Origin: Owenia fusiformis
Taxonomy: Eukaryota > Annelida > Polychaeta > Sabellida > Oweniidae
Assembly (NCBI GenBank): GCA_903813345.2
Contig: CAIIXF020000010.1
Location: 12,159,181 to 12,223,180, forward strand
DNA: 64,000 bases
Direction of reading: 5' to 3'
Made by a program: the position numbers and the translations under genes. Positions 48,001 through 59,615 of the stretch are shown here, piece after piece. The notes beneath the pieces are model-generated. The model worked only from the letters and a program-made list of their open reading frames with translations, did not search any database and had not been told where the DNA came from. Numbering within the stretch: position 1 is the first letter of the stretch; each line of letters opens with the position of its first letter.

Positions 48001-49031
48001 AGTTTCAAGAGAAGTATTTTAGCATTCTAGCCGACAGGAAGTACTTCGACCGTGTTCTACCGCATCTGTATGTACTCAAAAGTTACCGATGTTAATTTGA
48101 AGCTGATATCTGCAGCAGTTTTGGAGAAAACTGTCGGACGTACGGACATATTGACAGAAGCGCATACGACGACAATATGGCCCCACACTTGGTGGAGGGG
48201 ACATAGCAAACAATCACACACATGGTTTTATCCGTCACGAGTTAATCATTGTCACAGATACTCACAATTGAGTTAACCATTGACATAGACGAATACAACA
48301 TTGTCCTGGGGGAATATCTGAAAAAAATAATTAAAATATATTCCACATATTCCAAACTTATTAACAAAAAGGAAACATCGAACGATTCCGACGAATGTGT
48401 TCTCATAAACATTTCCTTAAAATATAAAAAGAATACTCTAAAATAAAAAAACATGTCCCTAAAATATAAAAACAAGTCCCTTGAGAAAACGCACGGTCCC
48501 TGAAATAAGAGAAATATTCCATAAGATCAGTGGTTATATTGAAGTTGTTTTAGCTAATATTTCCAAGATTAGCTGTTAGTGAAAAGTATGAAATAAAAGC
48601 AAGTGTCCCAACCCTATTATTTTATGTTTAACTTAAGACTATTATGAAAAGTGGATGTACACCTTGTGCATGTTAAACTCGTGCAATGATCTACTCGTAC
48701 CTGCTATAAGGTGCATTCCTTGTATCATAGAGCCCACTAGTGCTGTCTTCCCGGTGCCCTCCTTGAAGTACATTAACAGCTCCATGAAGAACACTCCGAA
48801 CGAGAACAGCAAGCCATCGAGAATTAACATGGCCAGGAATGAGCCAAAACAGACCACCCAACCCCATCCGCCATCTGGAGGAATCGGGAGACCACTTCCT
48901 ATACTACTCTTAGAGCTAACACTATCGGTTCTTTCGTAATCTTTCGATGCGTCTTTTAATGAGTTCTGTGATTTGGGCGGCATGGTCTCGTCTTTCGCTG
49001 ATACTGTATGCGGTACATCATCATGCGCCAT
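42007..49031 (-). CDS. MCT-B: monocarboxylate-transporter-like (SLC16) protein, 713 aa, 6 coding exons
   Basis: Coding exons on the - strand: 48701-49031, 46009-46152, 43391-44317, 42838-43107, 42521-42646, 42007-42350 (TAA). They total 2,142 nt with phase-1 junctions. I chose ATG 49031; an in-frame ATG at 49043 lies just before a likely splice acceptor (GCAG/GTTACA) and would add four residues. The N-terminus is a Ser-rich cytosolic tail of about 50 residues before I-P-P-D-G-G-W-G-W. The TM5 signature is F-Y-F-E-K-K-R-A-L-A-N-G. A loop of more than 200 residues separates TM6 and TM7. TM8 carries N-T-V-G-R, and the MCT1 lysine position is Met (F-F-M-E), as in its neighbour's divergence. The gene is paralogous to MCT-A, in the same orientation, with matching exon borders except that MCT-A exons 4 and 5 correspond to the single exon 42838-43107. 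The C-terminus is a hexapeptide repeat. Substrate unknown. Confidence 0.92.
42025..42150 (-). repeat. 18-bp coding minisatellite: seven hexapeptides at the MCT-B C-terminus
   Basis: The last coding exon of MCT-B ends with seven consecutive six-residue units of the type D-E-I-(W/L/S)-K-(Q/H/K), varying to D-V-I-S-K-Q and A-E-I-W-I-K. At DNA level these are degenerate 18-bp tandem repeats that keep the reading frame. The tail follows TM12, so it should be cytosolic, highly charged and probably helical. Confidence 0.8.
44415..44560. mobile_element. Foldback element in an MCT-B intron
   Basis: Arms of about 45 bp: AAATAGTGACTGCC...CAATAGTGTAAATTATTTCC and the complement GGGAAATCATTTACACTATT...GGCAGTCACTATTT. 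The centre contains CCGAGGGAATATCC and GGCTTCGGGAATAG. A TTTATTATATACCC phrase just to its right is complemented at about 45604-45620, suggesting a larger original structure. Confidence 0.75.
44619..45143. mobile_element. TIR element filled by a bidirectional GGGACTC/GGGGCA minisatellite
   Basis: Ends AAGCCCGGTATACACCACTG (44619) and the complement of AAGCCCGGAATACACCAATG (at 45143), each followed by GGGCA. Inside, 10-12-bp units TGGGACTC(C/G)A and TGGGGCAAGA repeat dozens of times, switching orientation several times (forward near 44690, reverse 44760-44810, forward again to 44845, then reverse and forward). A third copy of the end, AAGCCCGACATACACCAATG, lies at 44940, so a second copy may be inserted. 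Open frames in all six frames (P-x-S-H-x-V-P-W patterns) are artefacts of the repeat. Confidence 0.8.
45395..45625. repeat. Foldback with CAGCGGG/TGACGTCA palindromes in an MCT-B intron
   Basis: TGTGACGTCAGCGGGCAATA and TATTCCCGCTGACGTCACAT form a near-perfect inverted repeat (about 45467-45513). Flanks include GGGAATATAACTTTCC and GGGTATATAATAAAA. Confidence 0.65.
46153..48700 (-). other. First coding intron of MCT-B
   Basis: 2.5-kb intron between the TM1 exon and the next exon. Short frames only; no nested gene or paired repeat identified. Confidence 0.5.
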
Positions 49032-49289
49032 TGTAACCTGCATCAAAGGATGAAGGTAACCTTCAGTATAAAATGCAAAAATGTCACTCTTACTTTTTTA
49101 TTTTATGATTATTTAGAGGTCGAGAGTTCATGATGATATCAATTGGCTAACTCAAGGGAACGTAATACAACTCAAAAGAGCATGGGAAAACACTGTTAAT
49201 AAATGTTTTCATCTTGGTTTGCCGCCATATACCGATTAAAATCTTGTCATGTTTTGCCCAGTTGTTTTAGATCCAACTTAGATTTTCAG

Positions 49290-49421
49290 TTATTGAATGA
49301 TTTGAAGTGCAATACATATTCTGCTCAAGACATTCGTATTGGTACGAGACCAAAGTCGAGTGCCAATACAGAATGTAGAGAGCAGAATATGTCCTGTATT
49401 GCATTTCATATCATTCTATAA
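49290..49421. mobile_element. 132-bp intact palindromic element with TTATTGAATGAT ends
   Basis: Left arm TTATTGAATGATTTGAAGTG continuing CAATACATATTCTGCTC; right arm the complement, ending ATCATTCTATAA. The centre, TATTGGTACGAGACC...GTCGAGTGCCAATA, is also palindromic. Almost the whole element is one hairpin. Relatives at 34571-34697 and 35328-35450. Confidence 0.75.
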
Positions 49422-49439
49422 CGTTTTTATCGTGTGATC

Positions 49440-49600
49440 TTAGGCGCAATCCCGAGAACTAGTTTGTATTTTCTTGCTACTGAGATTTTCTTCTCCGTAC
49501 CAATATTTTCTGTATTGCTACGGAGATGTTCAATGGGGACAACCTCAGTAGCAATACAGATTGGTAGAGCACAAGAACTGACCAATCAGAGGGCTTCATT
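49440..49600. repeat. Inverted repeat around GTAGCAATACAG phrases
   Basis: CTTGCTACTGAGATTTTC and GACAACCTCAGTAGCAATAC are imperfect complements. The inner TCTGTATTGCTACGGAGAT pairs with the same phrases. Probably a second hairpin element lying next to the one at 49290. Confidence 0.5.
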
Positions 49601-50209
49601 TTACAGATCATACGATAAAACTATGTATATAGCGTCTTGTTGCACTTACGATATGCAAATAAATTATTAGAGTATAAGATTTTGTTGTTTACTAACTCAT
49701 TCTTCGGCTGATGTTGTGCCCACATTTACCAGAAAGTGTTAACCATTTGTATTTCTCATAAAATATGAATGCCATATAAATTATCATATTTCAAATCAAA
49801 ACCCATAACGGGTACGCATTAAGAGTAGACCGTTCTTTATAGTATGTACGTATTTTCAGGTGTTAGCCATTTCTTTGAATTTGTACAGTGTGATTAGATA
49901 AATCAACAGGCAGTCAACCTTTAAAGAGCATAAATATCTTTACTTTGCTAGGTATCATGAATACATGCATGTAGTGGTTTTCTCTTGTTTAAAGTTCTGA
50001 AAGTTTTTATGACTTATAAACTGAGGTACAACCCAAAACCACCGCCGGCCAACTTTGTTCTCACATCTTAAATTAATTTTTTTTTAAATTCCATCCATTT
50101 ATTTATTTCATTTAGTTATTCTACTGCGACTCTCAAAACACAATAAAACAATTTGCAACACTCAAGGCATAAGCGAAAAATTAGGAAAAATTCGGATAAA
50201 AAAACTCCC

Positions 50210-51470
50210 ATAAAACAAAACATGTTTTTATAAATACCAGCCTTTTGAAAGATATAACTCATTTTTCCATAGGTATCAGCATATAAAATTTGAATCAAAT
50301 CCATCCGCTTGTATTTGAGTTATCAAAGATTATGTTTTAAGGAAATTTGCAGCCATTTTGAAATTTAGTGGCCATCTTAACATTTTTTCTTGAGCAAAGC
50401 TCAATTTGTCCCTATGCATCGGCATATAAGATTTCAATCTGAGTTATCAACGATTACATTTTATGTGAAAAATGGCGGCCATTTCACACTTTGCATTCGT
50501 TCTACTGTGCTTCTTAAAGAGACTAGACTCTGCGCGCAGGTTACGGCCATTTTGAATTGAGAGAGCATATTGAAAATTCCCTTTCAAGTAGAGGGAGAGA
50601 CAAAAATGATGGCTATTTTTAAATCCAGCTGTCAACATTTTATCAAAAACTTTTCCCCAAGCAGCGCTCTTGTGGATCCACGTATATAGATTTTGATTAT
50701 GATCCGTCCACTGGTATTCAAGTTATCAAAGAATACGTTTTTCACCAAAAATGACAGTTATTTGAAATTAAGTGGCCATCTTGATCTTGAAAAAATGTCT
50801 TCTTGGTCAGACTTCTTTTGCTCTAGCCATCTGCATATTAGATTTAAACAAAATCCGTCCACTTGTATTTGAATTATCAAAGATTACATTTTTTATGAAA
50901 ATGGCGGCCATTTTGACATTTTAGCTGCCATCTTGAAAACTCCTTCTCGAGCAGAACTCCTGTGTTCATAGACATCAGCATATAAAATTTGAACCAAATC
51001 CACCCACTGGCATTTGAGTTATCAACGATTACGCTTTTTTACAAAAGTGGCAGCCATCTTGAAAAACATTTTGGGCAAAGCTCCTTTGTCCCTAGGCATG
51101 GGCATATAAAATTTGAATCAAATTCGTCAATGTTTATGTTTTTAGGAAAACAAAGATTCATTGTCCCTAGGCATCGGCATATTCAATTTGAATCAAATCC
51201 GTCAACTATTCTAGTATCTTAGTTATCAAAGATTACATTTTTACGAAAAATGGCGGCCATTTCACCCTTTGCATTCGTTCGACTTTGCTTTTTTTAAAGA
51301 GACGAGATTCTGCGCGCAGGTTACGGCCATTTTGAATTGAGGGAGCATATTGAAAATTCTTTTCAAGGAGAAAGCCTAGATCAATAAGGCACATGCCTTT
51401 AAAATTTGAACCCAATCCACCAACTAGTGTTTTAGTTATTATCCTGACAGACGAACGAACGGACACACGG
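50210..51470. repeat. Degenerate tandem/higher-order array with ATGGCGGCCATTTT core
   Basis: A unit of about 120-200 bp recurs six or more times: CATCGGCATATAAAATTTGA, ATCAAATCCGTCCACT, GTTATCAAAGATTAC(A/G)TTTTT, ATGGCGGCCATTTTGA, then GAGCAAAGCTC. GTTATCAA(A/C)GATTA-type phrases lie near 50320, 50442, 50720, 50874, 51017 and 51221. A 110-bp block containing TCTGCGCGCAGGTTACGGCC is present at about 50470-50580 and again at about 51250-51360, showing a higher-order duplication. The array ends in ACGGACACACGGACGGACGG. No coding role. Confidence 0.8.
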
Positions 51471-51654
51471 ACGGACGGATGTAAAAATGGCTTCTTTATA
51501 TCAGTAAACTAAGAATTTTATATTCGTTCTTACTGATATGTGCCGTCTGTTATAATCGTTTGATCCCAGATGTAAGCTTAAGGGATAACGTTATGTTCGT
51601 ACTAATCAATTTCTAGAACGGATTCTCTGCCCGGTAAGTCTTATAAAGTGTAAG

Positions 51655-51830
51655 CTGGTTTAAGGTGGAGCACCTTTACAACTGGAACACATCTGTTAGT
51701 GAAACACCTTTCAAAGTCCAAATATCAAATAACCTAACGTTAAATGAACCTCTATAAGTGGAACAACTCCTAAATGGAACACTTTTTAGAGGTACCAAAG
51801 GTGTTCCACTTAGACAAGTTTTACTGTATT
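51655..51830. repeat. Short repeat of (G)TGGAACAC phrases
   Basis: ACTGGAACACATC, GTGAAACACC, AAGTGGAACAACTCC, AATGGAACAC and GGTGTTCCACTT recur over 170 bp, the last in inverted orientation. Probably an element fragment. Confidence 0.4.
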
Positions 51831-52808
51831 TTGAATATGGACGTCCCATGGTTTCGATGGAATTGAAAGTAACGTTTCCGTAATATACATTCTTTTTTAA
51901 GTTAAATACATGTTGGTATATGTTGGTCCCTCCAATAACTAACGGTTTGGATCTGATGCAATAAATAATACATGCATTCTAATCATTCACATTGTGATCA
52001 GCTGATACAAAATCAACATTTGACTTCAACATGTTCCTCTGCCCTTTGACGAGCCATTTAGAGATAACATTCTACTTCACCTGGGTCACCGAGGATAAAT
52101 CATTTCTAATCTAGTCTATATTTCAATTTCATTGTAAAGTAAAGCATGTCAACATATTGTTCCAAGGTAATAGGTGTAAAATATGTCCGCACCCCTCAGA
52201 TCAAATATTCCTGCCAACACATCACCGGCGGCATTTCCAACTCTAAATATCGCGGACACTGAATTGAAGAAACATTTTAACATTAAAAAACGCAATTATT
52301 TTTGGTCTATGCGTTAGTTATTTTTGCGACCTGTTTTACTCTTTCGAGTCCCACCCATTTTGAATGATGCTACACGTTTGCAATTCCTCTTGCTATATTT
52401 GTGACAACTACTATATATATTTTAATCATTAATTAATTTTTTAATTAAACATTTATTATTCAAAGAAAGGTTTTCCGCATAACAAAAATATAAATTTGTT
52501 ACACATAGATTATTATAAACACTAGATAACTTTATCATCTAGCTTCAGCCCGCAATGAAACAGAGGAGCGTGAAAAACAATTCATTTGATATAGCCCTCA
52601 TATTAGAAATTATTTTTTCAGCAAACACATTATTTGCTTGAAGTTACACGTGACTTGTGTCACAAACATGTCAGTTGGTTCATACTCACCAAATGCTGAC
52701 GATTTGAAGGTCCCACAATTCTATATTTTTTCTTTTTCTTGTGGTACCATTTTTGATTTGTCTGTTTTTCCTGAAGAATAAATATATTTTTATAAATTAA
52801 TTTAATCG

Positions 52809-52810
<2 letters not shown>
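51831..52810. other. Intergenic, nothing recognised
   Basis: About 1 kb, AT-rich, no motif-bearing frame or paired repeat ends found by eye. Confidence 0.45.

Positions 52811-52812
<2 letters not shown>

Positions 52813-52839
<27 letters not shown>
52813..52839. repeat. (CT)n microsatellite
   Basis: About 13 uninterrupted CT dinucleotides. Confidence 0.95.
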
Positions 52840-52842
<3 letters not shown>

Positions 52843-55800
52843 GTCCAGTCGCCTTTCAGTGCATGCAGTGGCCTTGACAGCTTTTCGCTTCTTGCTTTGG
52901 ACTTTGAGTCTTTGAGCCTATGCAGTGACTACATTGAGACCTATTATATACAATTTGAGTTCAAATTCCCGTATTGTTATCTTGTAAAATACCCGAAGAA
53001 CATTAGAACTGGCTGAGTCAGTGCTGATTGGCAAGTAATGTCTCGTATAGTTATTGTACTTTAGTTTAAGTGGCCATGTAAAAATGTGCCCAATTTAACC
53101 CAGATAATGTTCAACGCACGCCGCTCCATTTCCCACACGATTGATTAACAAAAACTGCTCAAATAATCATTTTTCCCGATTAATGCATGAAAAATCTAAA
53201 AGTAATGATTTCAACTGAGATTGTTGTACCACTTCGCAATTTTATTTTTCCAGTAAGATGATAAGCATAAATTGACACTGAGCATAGTGGCTTGCTTTAT
53301 CAACTGTTTCATATATGTGAACTATACGGGCTCTTAATTTCATCGAATTGATACTATCTAATATAAAATATTTGTATATGTATCTTTTTTTGGACAGACT
53401 TGGAGAGCATGACCCACTGTTCTCAATTTTCATGATGGACTACGGTGAAAAGGGAAGCGAGTCGTGTCCGCTGCCGTGCCTTCGATATCACTGATCACCG
53501 TACTCTCCTCGTCATAAGCCTTTACTTGGTAATCGGCAGAACAAACTTTGATTAATGATCAAAGAGGAAACTTTTAATTATCATATGGAGAAGAGTTTAT
53601 GTACATGTATGTATATATTCACGTAGTTTATCTACAAAAAGTTGATGTTTCACATTCGTTTTGGCTAAACAATTATGCGAAAGGTGCTCAGAGTTATGAA
53701 AAACTGCTTGGTTCTGAAAGAATGTCTGAATGGGGGGGGGGGGGGGGGGGGCGAAAACTCTCCCAGCTCTTCCATTGTCTATGTAAATACATTCGAATGA
53801 TATTTATTGTATTTATAAACAAGTACACATTGTCTTAAATGGTCCTCGTGTAGCTAGCTGATATCGGCAAAAACATTTTGTCTTTAAAAGCCCAATAAAA
53901 ACACTCAAGAGACGTTAGCTTATAGCCCAGAACCCTCTTTAGCGAATACTGCATACACAAATAGAGGAGATGCATTATGATAAATAATGTTGATTTACAA
54001 TGAACGAGAGATGCCCTGTTCGTTTGTTGTTTTGATTTTATGTGATACCAGAAGCCACTGACATCAACCCATCCCAAGTTCTGTTTGTTGTATGATTGAT
54101 TGATCTCCTCCTAGTTATTGAACTTTTCTAATTAAGGTGGGCAGCTCTGATAGATTAACACGATCTAAGGTCAAGGTCAGATCTAAAAGGTCAAGGTCAA
54201 CTAAAAGGTCGAGAATCAATTATCTGAGTGCTTAATGCAAGTTCTAGTTCTCGGATATCATTGGCAGGTCACGCCAAATACCTGAATACGCCATTATTGC
54301 ATTAGTTAAATAAACTTGATAATGTTATATAATTATGCTACCGGTTTCATGCAAGTATTTACATCCAAGTCATTTGGTCCATGAACTATCACATAACGGA
54401 AGATGATCCCGCCTATCAAGAGGCTAATTATTAATACACATCAGAGTTAATATATGATATATGAGGCATGATAAATGGATCTTTCGAGAGGAGTCCTCGG
54501 TATTATACAGTGCTACAATCAGATAATATACCAAGGAGACATTATTGAAATTCTTGCGCTTGTGGAAAAATAAATTTGAGGGGGGGGACTATTTTCTTCT
54601 CAGGAAAACTACCTGTTCCGATGCCTCAGTAATACAGTACCCCATGTAATAAGATCTTGCCGAAATACAGTTTGGCGTTTGATGAATGGGAAATTTGCGA
54701 TAAAAATAACAATGTCGATGCAACACTCTGTGAAACTAAATGAGTGGAGTTTGTACCTTTGAAATAGAAACTATGATCATTCATCACGCACTCCATCTAG
54801 CAGTAAATATAAAAATGGTACACAATTACAAACATGGTAAACGAAGTCCCAGCAAGTCCTTCAAAAACATTCATTTTGACCACACATATCACAATCATTA
54901 AACGCCAAATTTTAATATTATATTTTGATATATCTCATCATATCGATGGGAGGGAGCAATGTCCGAAACTCCCAATCATGCAAAGAAATTGTAAGCCTTG
55001 CACAAAATACGATCCAAGTAGGACTACACAATTGAATTGACGAGAGCAGTCAATATTTGTCCTAGTATTAAGTTCAGTTATTTGCATGCTATAAAGTAAT
55101 ATACATAAAAACCTACACATAGCTTTAGCATTATGCAATCTATTGTACTATCTACTTTTACTATGACAACAAATTATGTTGATAGTCAATATTCATCCTA
55201 GTACTACAGGGGCTCTAATGCGCATGCGTAGACTTGAAAACAGGAAGCCTTGAACAGCTGATATGAACAATTTCAAGATATTGCAAAGGTCATCTTTGTT
55301 TGTTTATTATGATTATGTGCGGTACTCGGTACATAATATTATATCAATTAACCTTGCTTTTATATGCTAAAGTTGACCTGACTTTGGCAAAACACTTTTA
55401 AATAACGTGTTGTCATTATAAAAACATCACCAAATGTCAAAGTGCTCATAATAGCATTCATAACATAGCTAAATAAATTACTAGTTCAATTCTAAATAAA
55501 ACTAAAGATACATTGTAGCAACTAACAAATTTTAACGATGATTAACTTACCGATTTAGTCAATGCTGGAAACAGATTTTATATGCGATTATAATCGGCAT
55601 TCATGATATACCTAGGTGTCGAGATGCAACTTAGAAATAAAAGACGCAGTTGCAAAGATACGCCTCCGTATGTTAAGTGTTCCAAGCTTACACGTATTAT
55701 TGCATCGATCGTAAAGAAATTCACTGTTTGGCGCATATATAATGTTCATCTGTTCACAGAAAAGCCTGGAACGTTTATAAATTAAAAGGCAATATCATTG

Positions 55801-56295
55801 CAAAATCTAGCTGTAAACGTTAACATATTAACACTGACTAGTGACTACGCAATAGTTTACATTCGAACTCTCCTGTTAACGCTTAGTGGTAAGGCGAAGC
55901 AGTTTAAACCAGTTGTGTTCAGATATTAGTAGAAAAGATAATTAAGTTCAGCGTTGGCGTTCAATACGTTCAATAATGCAGATAGCAAGTTAGCAACCGG
56001 TACCATTTACGATCATGGATTCATAACGGTACACAATTAGAATATGCATCGATATTATCATTAATAGTACATGTATATTTTTCTTCAATATTCAATTTGA
56101 TATGGTAATGCGTTTAAGTATGTGTTGACTCTCAAGATAATCAAAAATGACAACATAATTTAATAGTGTTGATAAAATGGTAGCATTTCAGTCCGTGGCA
56201 GTGAAATGGTGAAAATATAGTCATACTTTTAGACGGAAAACTTTTGTTTATTTTACGTTGGTTGTGATTTAGTTAACTAATGCGCAGTCTTTTGT
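52840..56295. other. Intergenic, with a poly-G tract
   Basis: About 3.5 kb without a recognisable exon. Contains a G run of about 18 at 53731-53750, a short GGTCAAGGTCA repeat near 54171-54210, and otherwise AT-rich DNA. Confidence 0.45.
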
Positions 56296-56434
56296 ATCCT
56301 CCGAACACAGGCATCCATAACTCGTACCTCCGAACACAGGCATCCATAACTCGTACCTCGTTCTTCTTTACTTCTTACTCCTTCTTGGAAGAAGGAATTA
56401 TTGAATGATGTCTGGAACCCTGTGTTCGGAGGAT
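56296..56434. mobile_element. Short TIR element with an internal 29-bp tandem duplication
   Basis: Perfect 16-bp ends ATCCTCCGAACACAGG and CCTGTGTTCGGAGGAT. The left end sequence CCTCCGAACACAGGCATCCA is present twice in tandem. The centre has TTCTTCTTTACTTC and GGAAGAAGGAA, and an ATTATTGAATGATG phrase like the termini of the 49290 element. Confidence 0.7.
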
Positions 56435-57603
56435 GCTAATCATCACCAACCCTACATTATTGATTTGAAATATCCAAAGTTTTGTATATAAAATGTGTAC
56501 TTATTTTATCAAACAAAATTGCACTGTGGTCCCTCAATTGGTTATTTTTGGGTTTGAGTTTGAGTAACATTTCCACTGACTCGCATTATTTAATCTATGA
56601 TAGGACTAAGATGCATTTATTTGCTTTTTGTCCCAAGTGACTTGTTCAATTAAATAGAACATGATCAATGTTTGTGTGAGGTTTAAAGTTCGTTTTTGAC
56701 ACTGTAGGGTAGTGTTAGTAGTACACGAGAGTCGTTCAATAATACTTGATAAAAGTGCCAGTAATGCAGATCGTAGATAATATTTACATCGTTTTCACAT
56801 CGACACAATGGTTTATGGGTTAGGTCGCATCTTCATCAAAGTTCCTCAGACATGAAAATAGGGTTTGGCAATATGCAAGATGTCGTAATATTGATCCAGG
56901 GGTTTTGAGATATCATACATTGCTGCTCCCAACTAAGTTTTAGTTATATAAGATAAATAATATTTTAAGATTAAAGATTGCAGCGTATTCAATCAAGGTA
57001 CGTCCTTGAAGGCAGACTGTTCAATATAAAATGAACCTTTAAAAACATTAAATATTAGTACATTCATTAAAGTACAGGTTTATTTCAGATTACAATAGAG
57101 GAAATTATGTTACTAAAGTTGAAATATCGCCAAGTTGGGGACAATGTCTTGGTTTCTTTTTGTGTTCGCACAATTACAGTATTCATAGGTAACGTTTCTT
57201 GCTACAAAACTGATCGAAAGTCGTCATATTTTCGCCAACTCTGACGAGAATTGATATTTCATTTTAACCTTTAACAACTTATATTTGATCAGATTGCTTC
57301 TTAATTGTTTTTCTGAATTCACTTTAGCATTGTAAAGAAAACATTGGCATAATCATTGAAATTATTGATACCAACATTTTACACTCTACATGCTTTTCAC
57401 ACGTCCTGTGAATGGAAAATGTACGGAAGCGGCGGGGGGGGGGGGGGGGGTGGTAGGTCTGCTATAAAATTCAACAAATTTGGGAGCTTCATTTTCTCAA
57501 GAGAAAGTGTACTATTGAATTGCTAAATTAAAGGCGCACGGTGTGGTTAAATATAGGCCTTCTATGATTTTTGAACCGACACACTTCTAACAGCTATAAC
57601 CCC
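56435..57603. other. Intergenic, with a poly-G tract
   Basis: No gene recognised. A G run of about 18 lies at 57433-57450. Confidence 0.45.
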
Positions 57604-58401
57604 CTATCACACCAAACTCGTTCTTACCCGTTCTTGCCAGTCCTACGAAAACGTCGAAAAACGGGCTCAATCTGGCTGTGGTCGGGAAATATGTCTGAAA
57701 TAATTAGCTTCTTCGTTCTTAAACAGTCTTCAATACGTCCATCTCGTTCGCAGTTCGTTCAGGTCGCACCACGTCGGTGTGCAACGCCGTAGAACGCGTC
57801 CCTTAGTCTAGAAGGTCATCATGACCTGATAACAGAACGGTATGGTCGCAATCGAATTTTGAATCGATTCAAAATTCTAAAATCACATTCCCGTCTGAGA
57901 ACGTTCATAAAGTTCGTAAATAGACCTTAGAAAGTTGCAGCTACGTTCATTCCGTTCGCACATAGTTTAGAACCAGTTTTGAAGAACGCAGTGGCAACTT
58001 GTTTGGTGTGATAGCTATATTTTTGCTAACTCGTTCATAAGCAGTGTTAAATACGTTCTTAATCAGTTTAAACCCGTTTGCAATGAGTTCTACCTCGTTC
58101 TCAACACGTCCTCAGACAGTTCAACTCGTTGTTAAAACGTCCCTAGTAGGATTGAAGTACGACGGTTCCGTTCGCAGTACGTCTAGCTCGTCGTTAGTAC
58201 GTTGTCACTCGTTCTAATTGTAGAACGTGACGACCACGAGAACATTTTGAGCATTGTCTAAGTTCTAGAGGACCTACCCGTTCGAGTACGTTCGATGAAG
58301 TTTGTAAATAGATCCCAAACGGTTCTTAGTACGTCCAGCCCGTTCGTACACAGTTGAAGCCCGTTTTCGAGAACGTAGTGAGAACTAGTTTGGTGTGATA
58401 G
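57604..58401. mobile_element. TIR element(s) packed with CGTTC/GAACG words
   Basis: Ends CTATCACACCAAACTCGTTC (57604) and the complement GAACTAGTTTGGTGTGATAG (to 58401). A second internal terminus, AACTTGTTTGGTGTGATAG, ends at 58014, so two related elements of about 400 bp may be fused. The interior contains a very high density of short CGTTC and GAACG words in both orientations. No transposase. Confidence 0.75.
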
Positions 58402-59615
58402 TAGGGTTAGATATGCAAGAGATCTATAAAAAAGGGCGCGACGAGAACGTACAAAAGTCAATGTTTCAAGCAACAATAGAAATAAGTTTCGAAGCTAAAA
58501 AATAATTGAAAATAATTAGGGGAGCTATGGGAGTAATATGTCTTTAAGGTGAAAGAAATTTATTCGATTCGTGTAATTGAAAAATAATACAAAAGTGGAT
58601 GTTGCATCTCCGAAGAGGGAAAAATAGTGACATTTGGGGTTATTAGAACTAAAGTCAAGTAACATCTCTTATCATGTCTTAAAGACACATCACCCCCTCC
58701 CTCCGTTCAGTCCCCCTCCTTTCAATTTCAGTTATTTTCGATTTTTTTATATAACGTATGGAAACGTATTTTTTAAAGCCAGCAATGACGTTAATTTTGT
58801 GATGATAACGTCACTTATGATTATTTATTACAGTCATGTAGACCCCCGTTGGATTCACAGCAAAAACATTGACTTGTGCACGTTGTTGGCGTTGCATGTT
58901 TTAAATAGATCTCACACCTTATAACTGTGTCAGTGAAGAAAACAATCATAAAATACCTAACAGATTTCACCATACCTTGCACATATTCATTTAGCGATTC
59001 ATCCATAAACTTTCTCGTAAAAAATAAATACTGCAGATTTGTTTCAGATTTTCAAGCAGAAATCGGCTACCCTCCGTTCATTTTCCGATCACAGGGCGTG
59101 TTTCACTTTCTTCAACTTTCCCAAACGAGGGGACTCTTTGGTCCAAATAGTTTAGTAGGCCTACCCTAGAACAACACACTAAATATAGATAAATCAAGGT
59201 GACCTTGAACTTGAATTACACCATCGACAGCGAGGTCTGAAACTAGAAAACAACTGGTAATCTTAAAGCTTCAAGGTGACATATGACCCTATCATGGCGT
59301 AGTCATGATCAGGTATGCACGAGGCAGGCGTGGCTGACTGACTGACGTACCAACTTTTTACTGAACTATATTTTCGGACATTCTCTTGACTTGAACTGCA
59401 TAAATAAGTTAATATATCTCTTTTAGCCCTAACTGGACTATTTAATTTTTGCCTCTCCTGATTTCTGGTTTCGCCTCTGAACCGATGTATAAATAGTTGA
59501 GTTCATAAGCATTTGGCACATCGTGTGAGAAACAAATATCTCAAGAAAACAGGAACCCGTTTTACGTTTGCTCAAAATTGATGAACACATGAACACATTG
59601 AGATTAGTCATTATA
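58402..59615. other. Intergenic, nothing recognised
   Basis: About 1.2 kb; short frames only, none with a recognisable motif. Confidence 0.45.
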
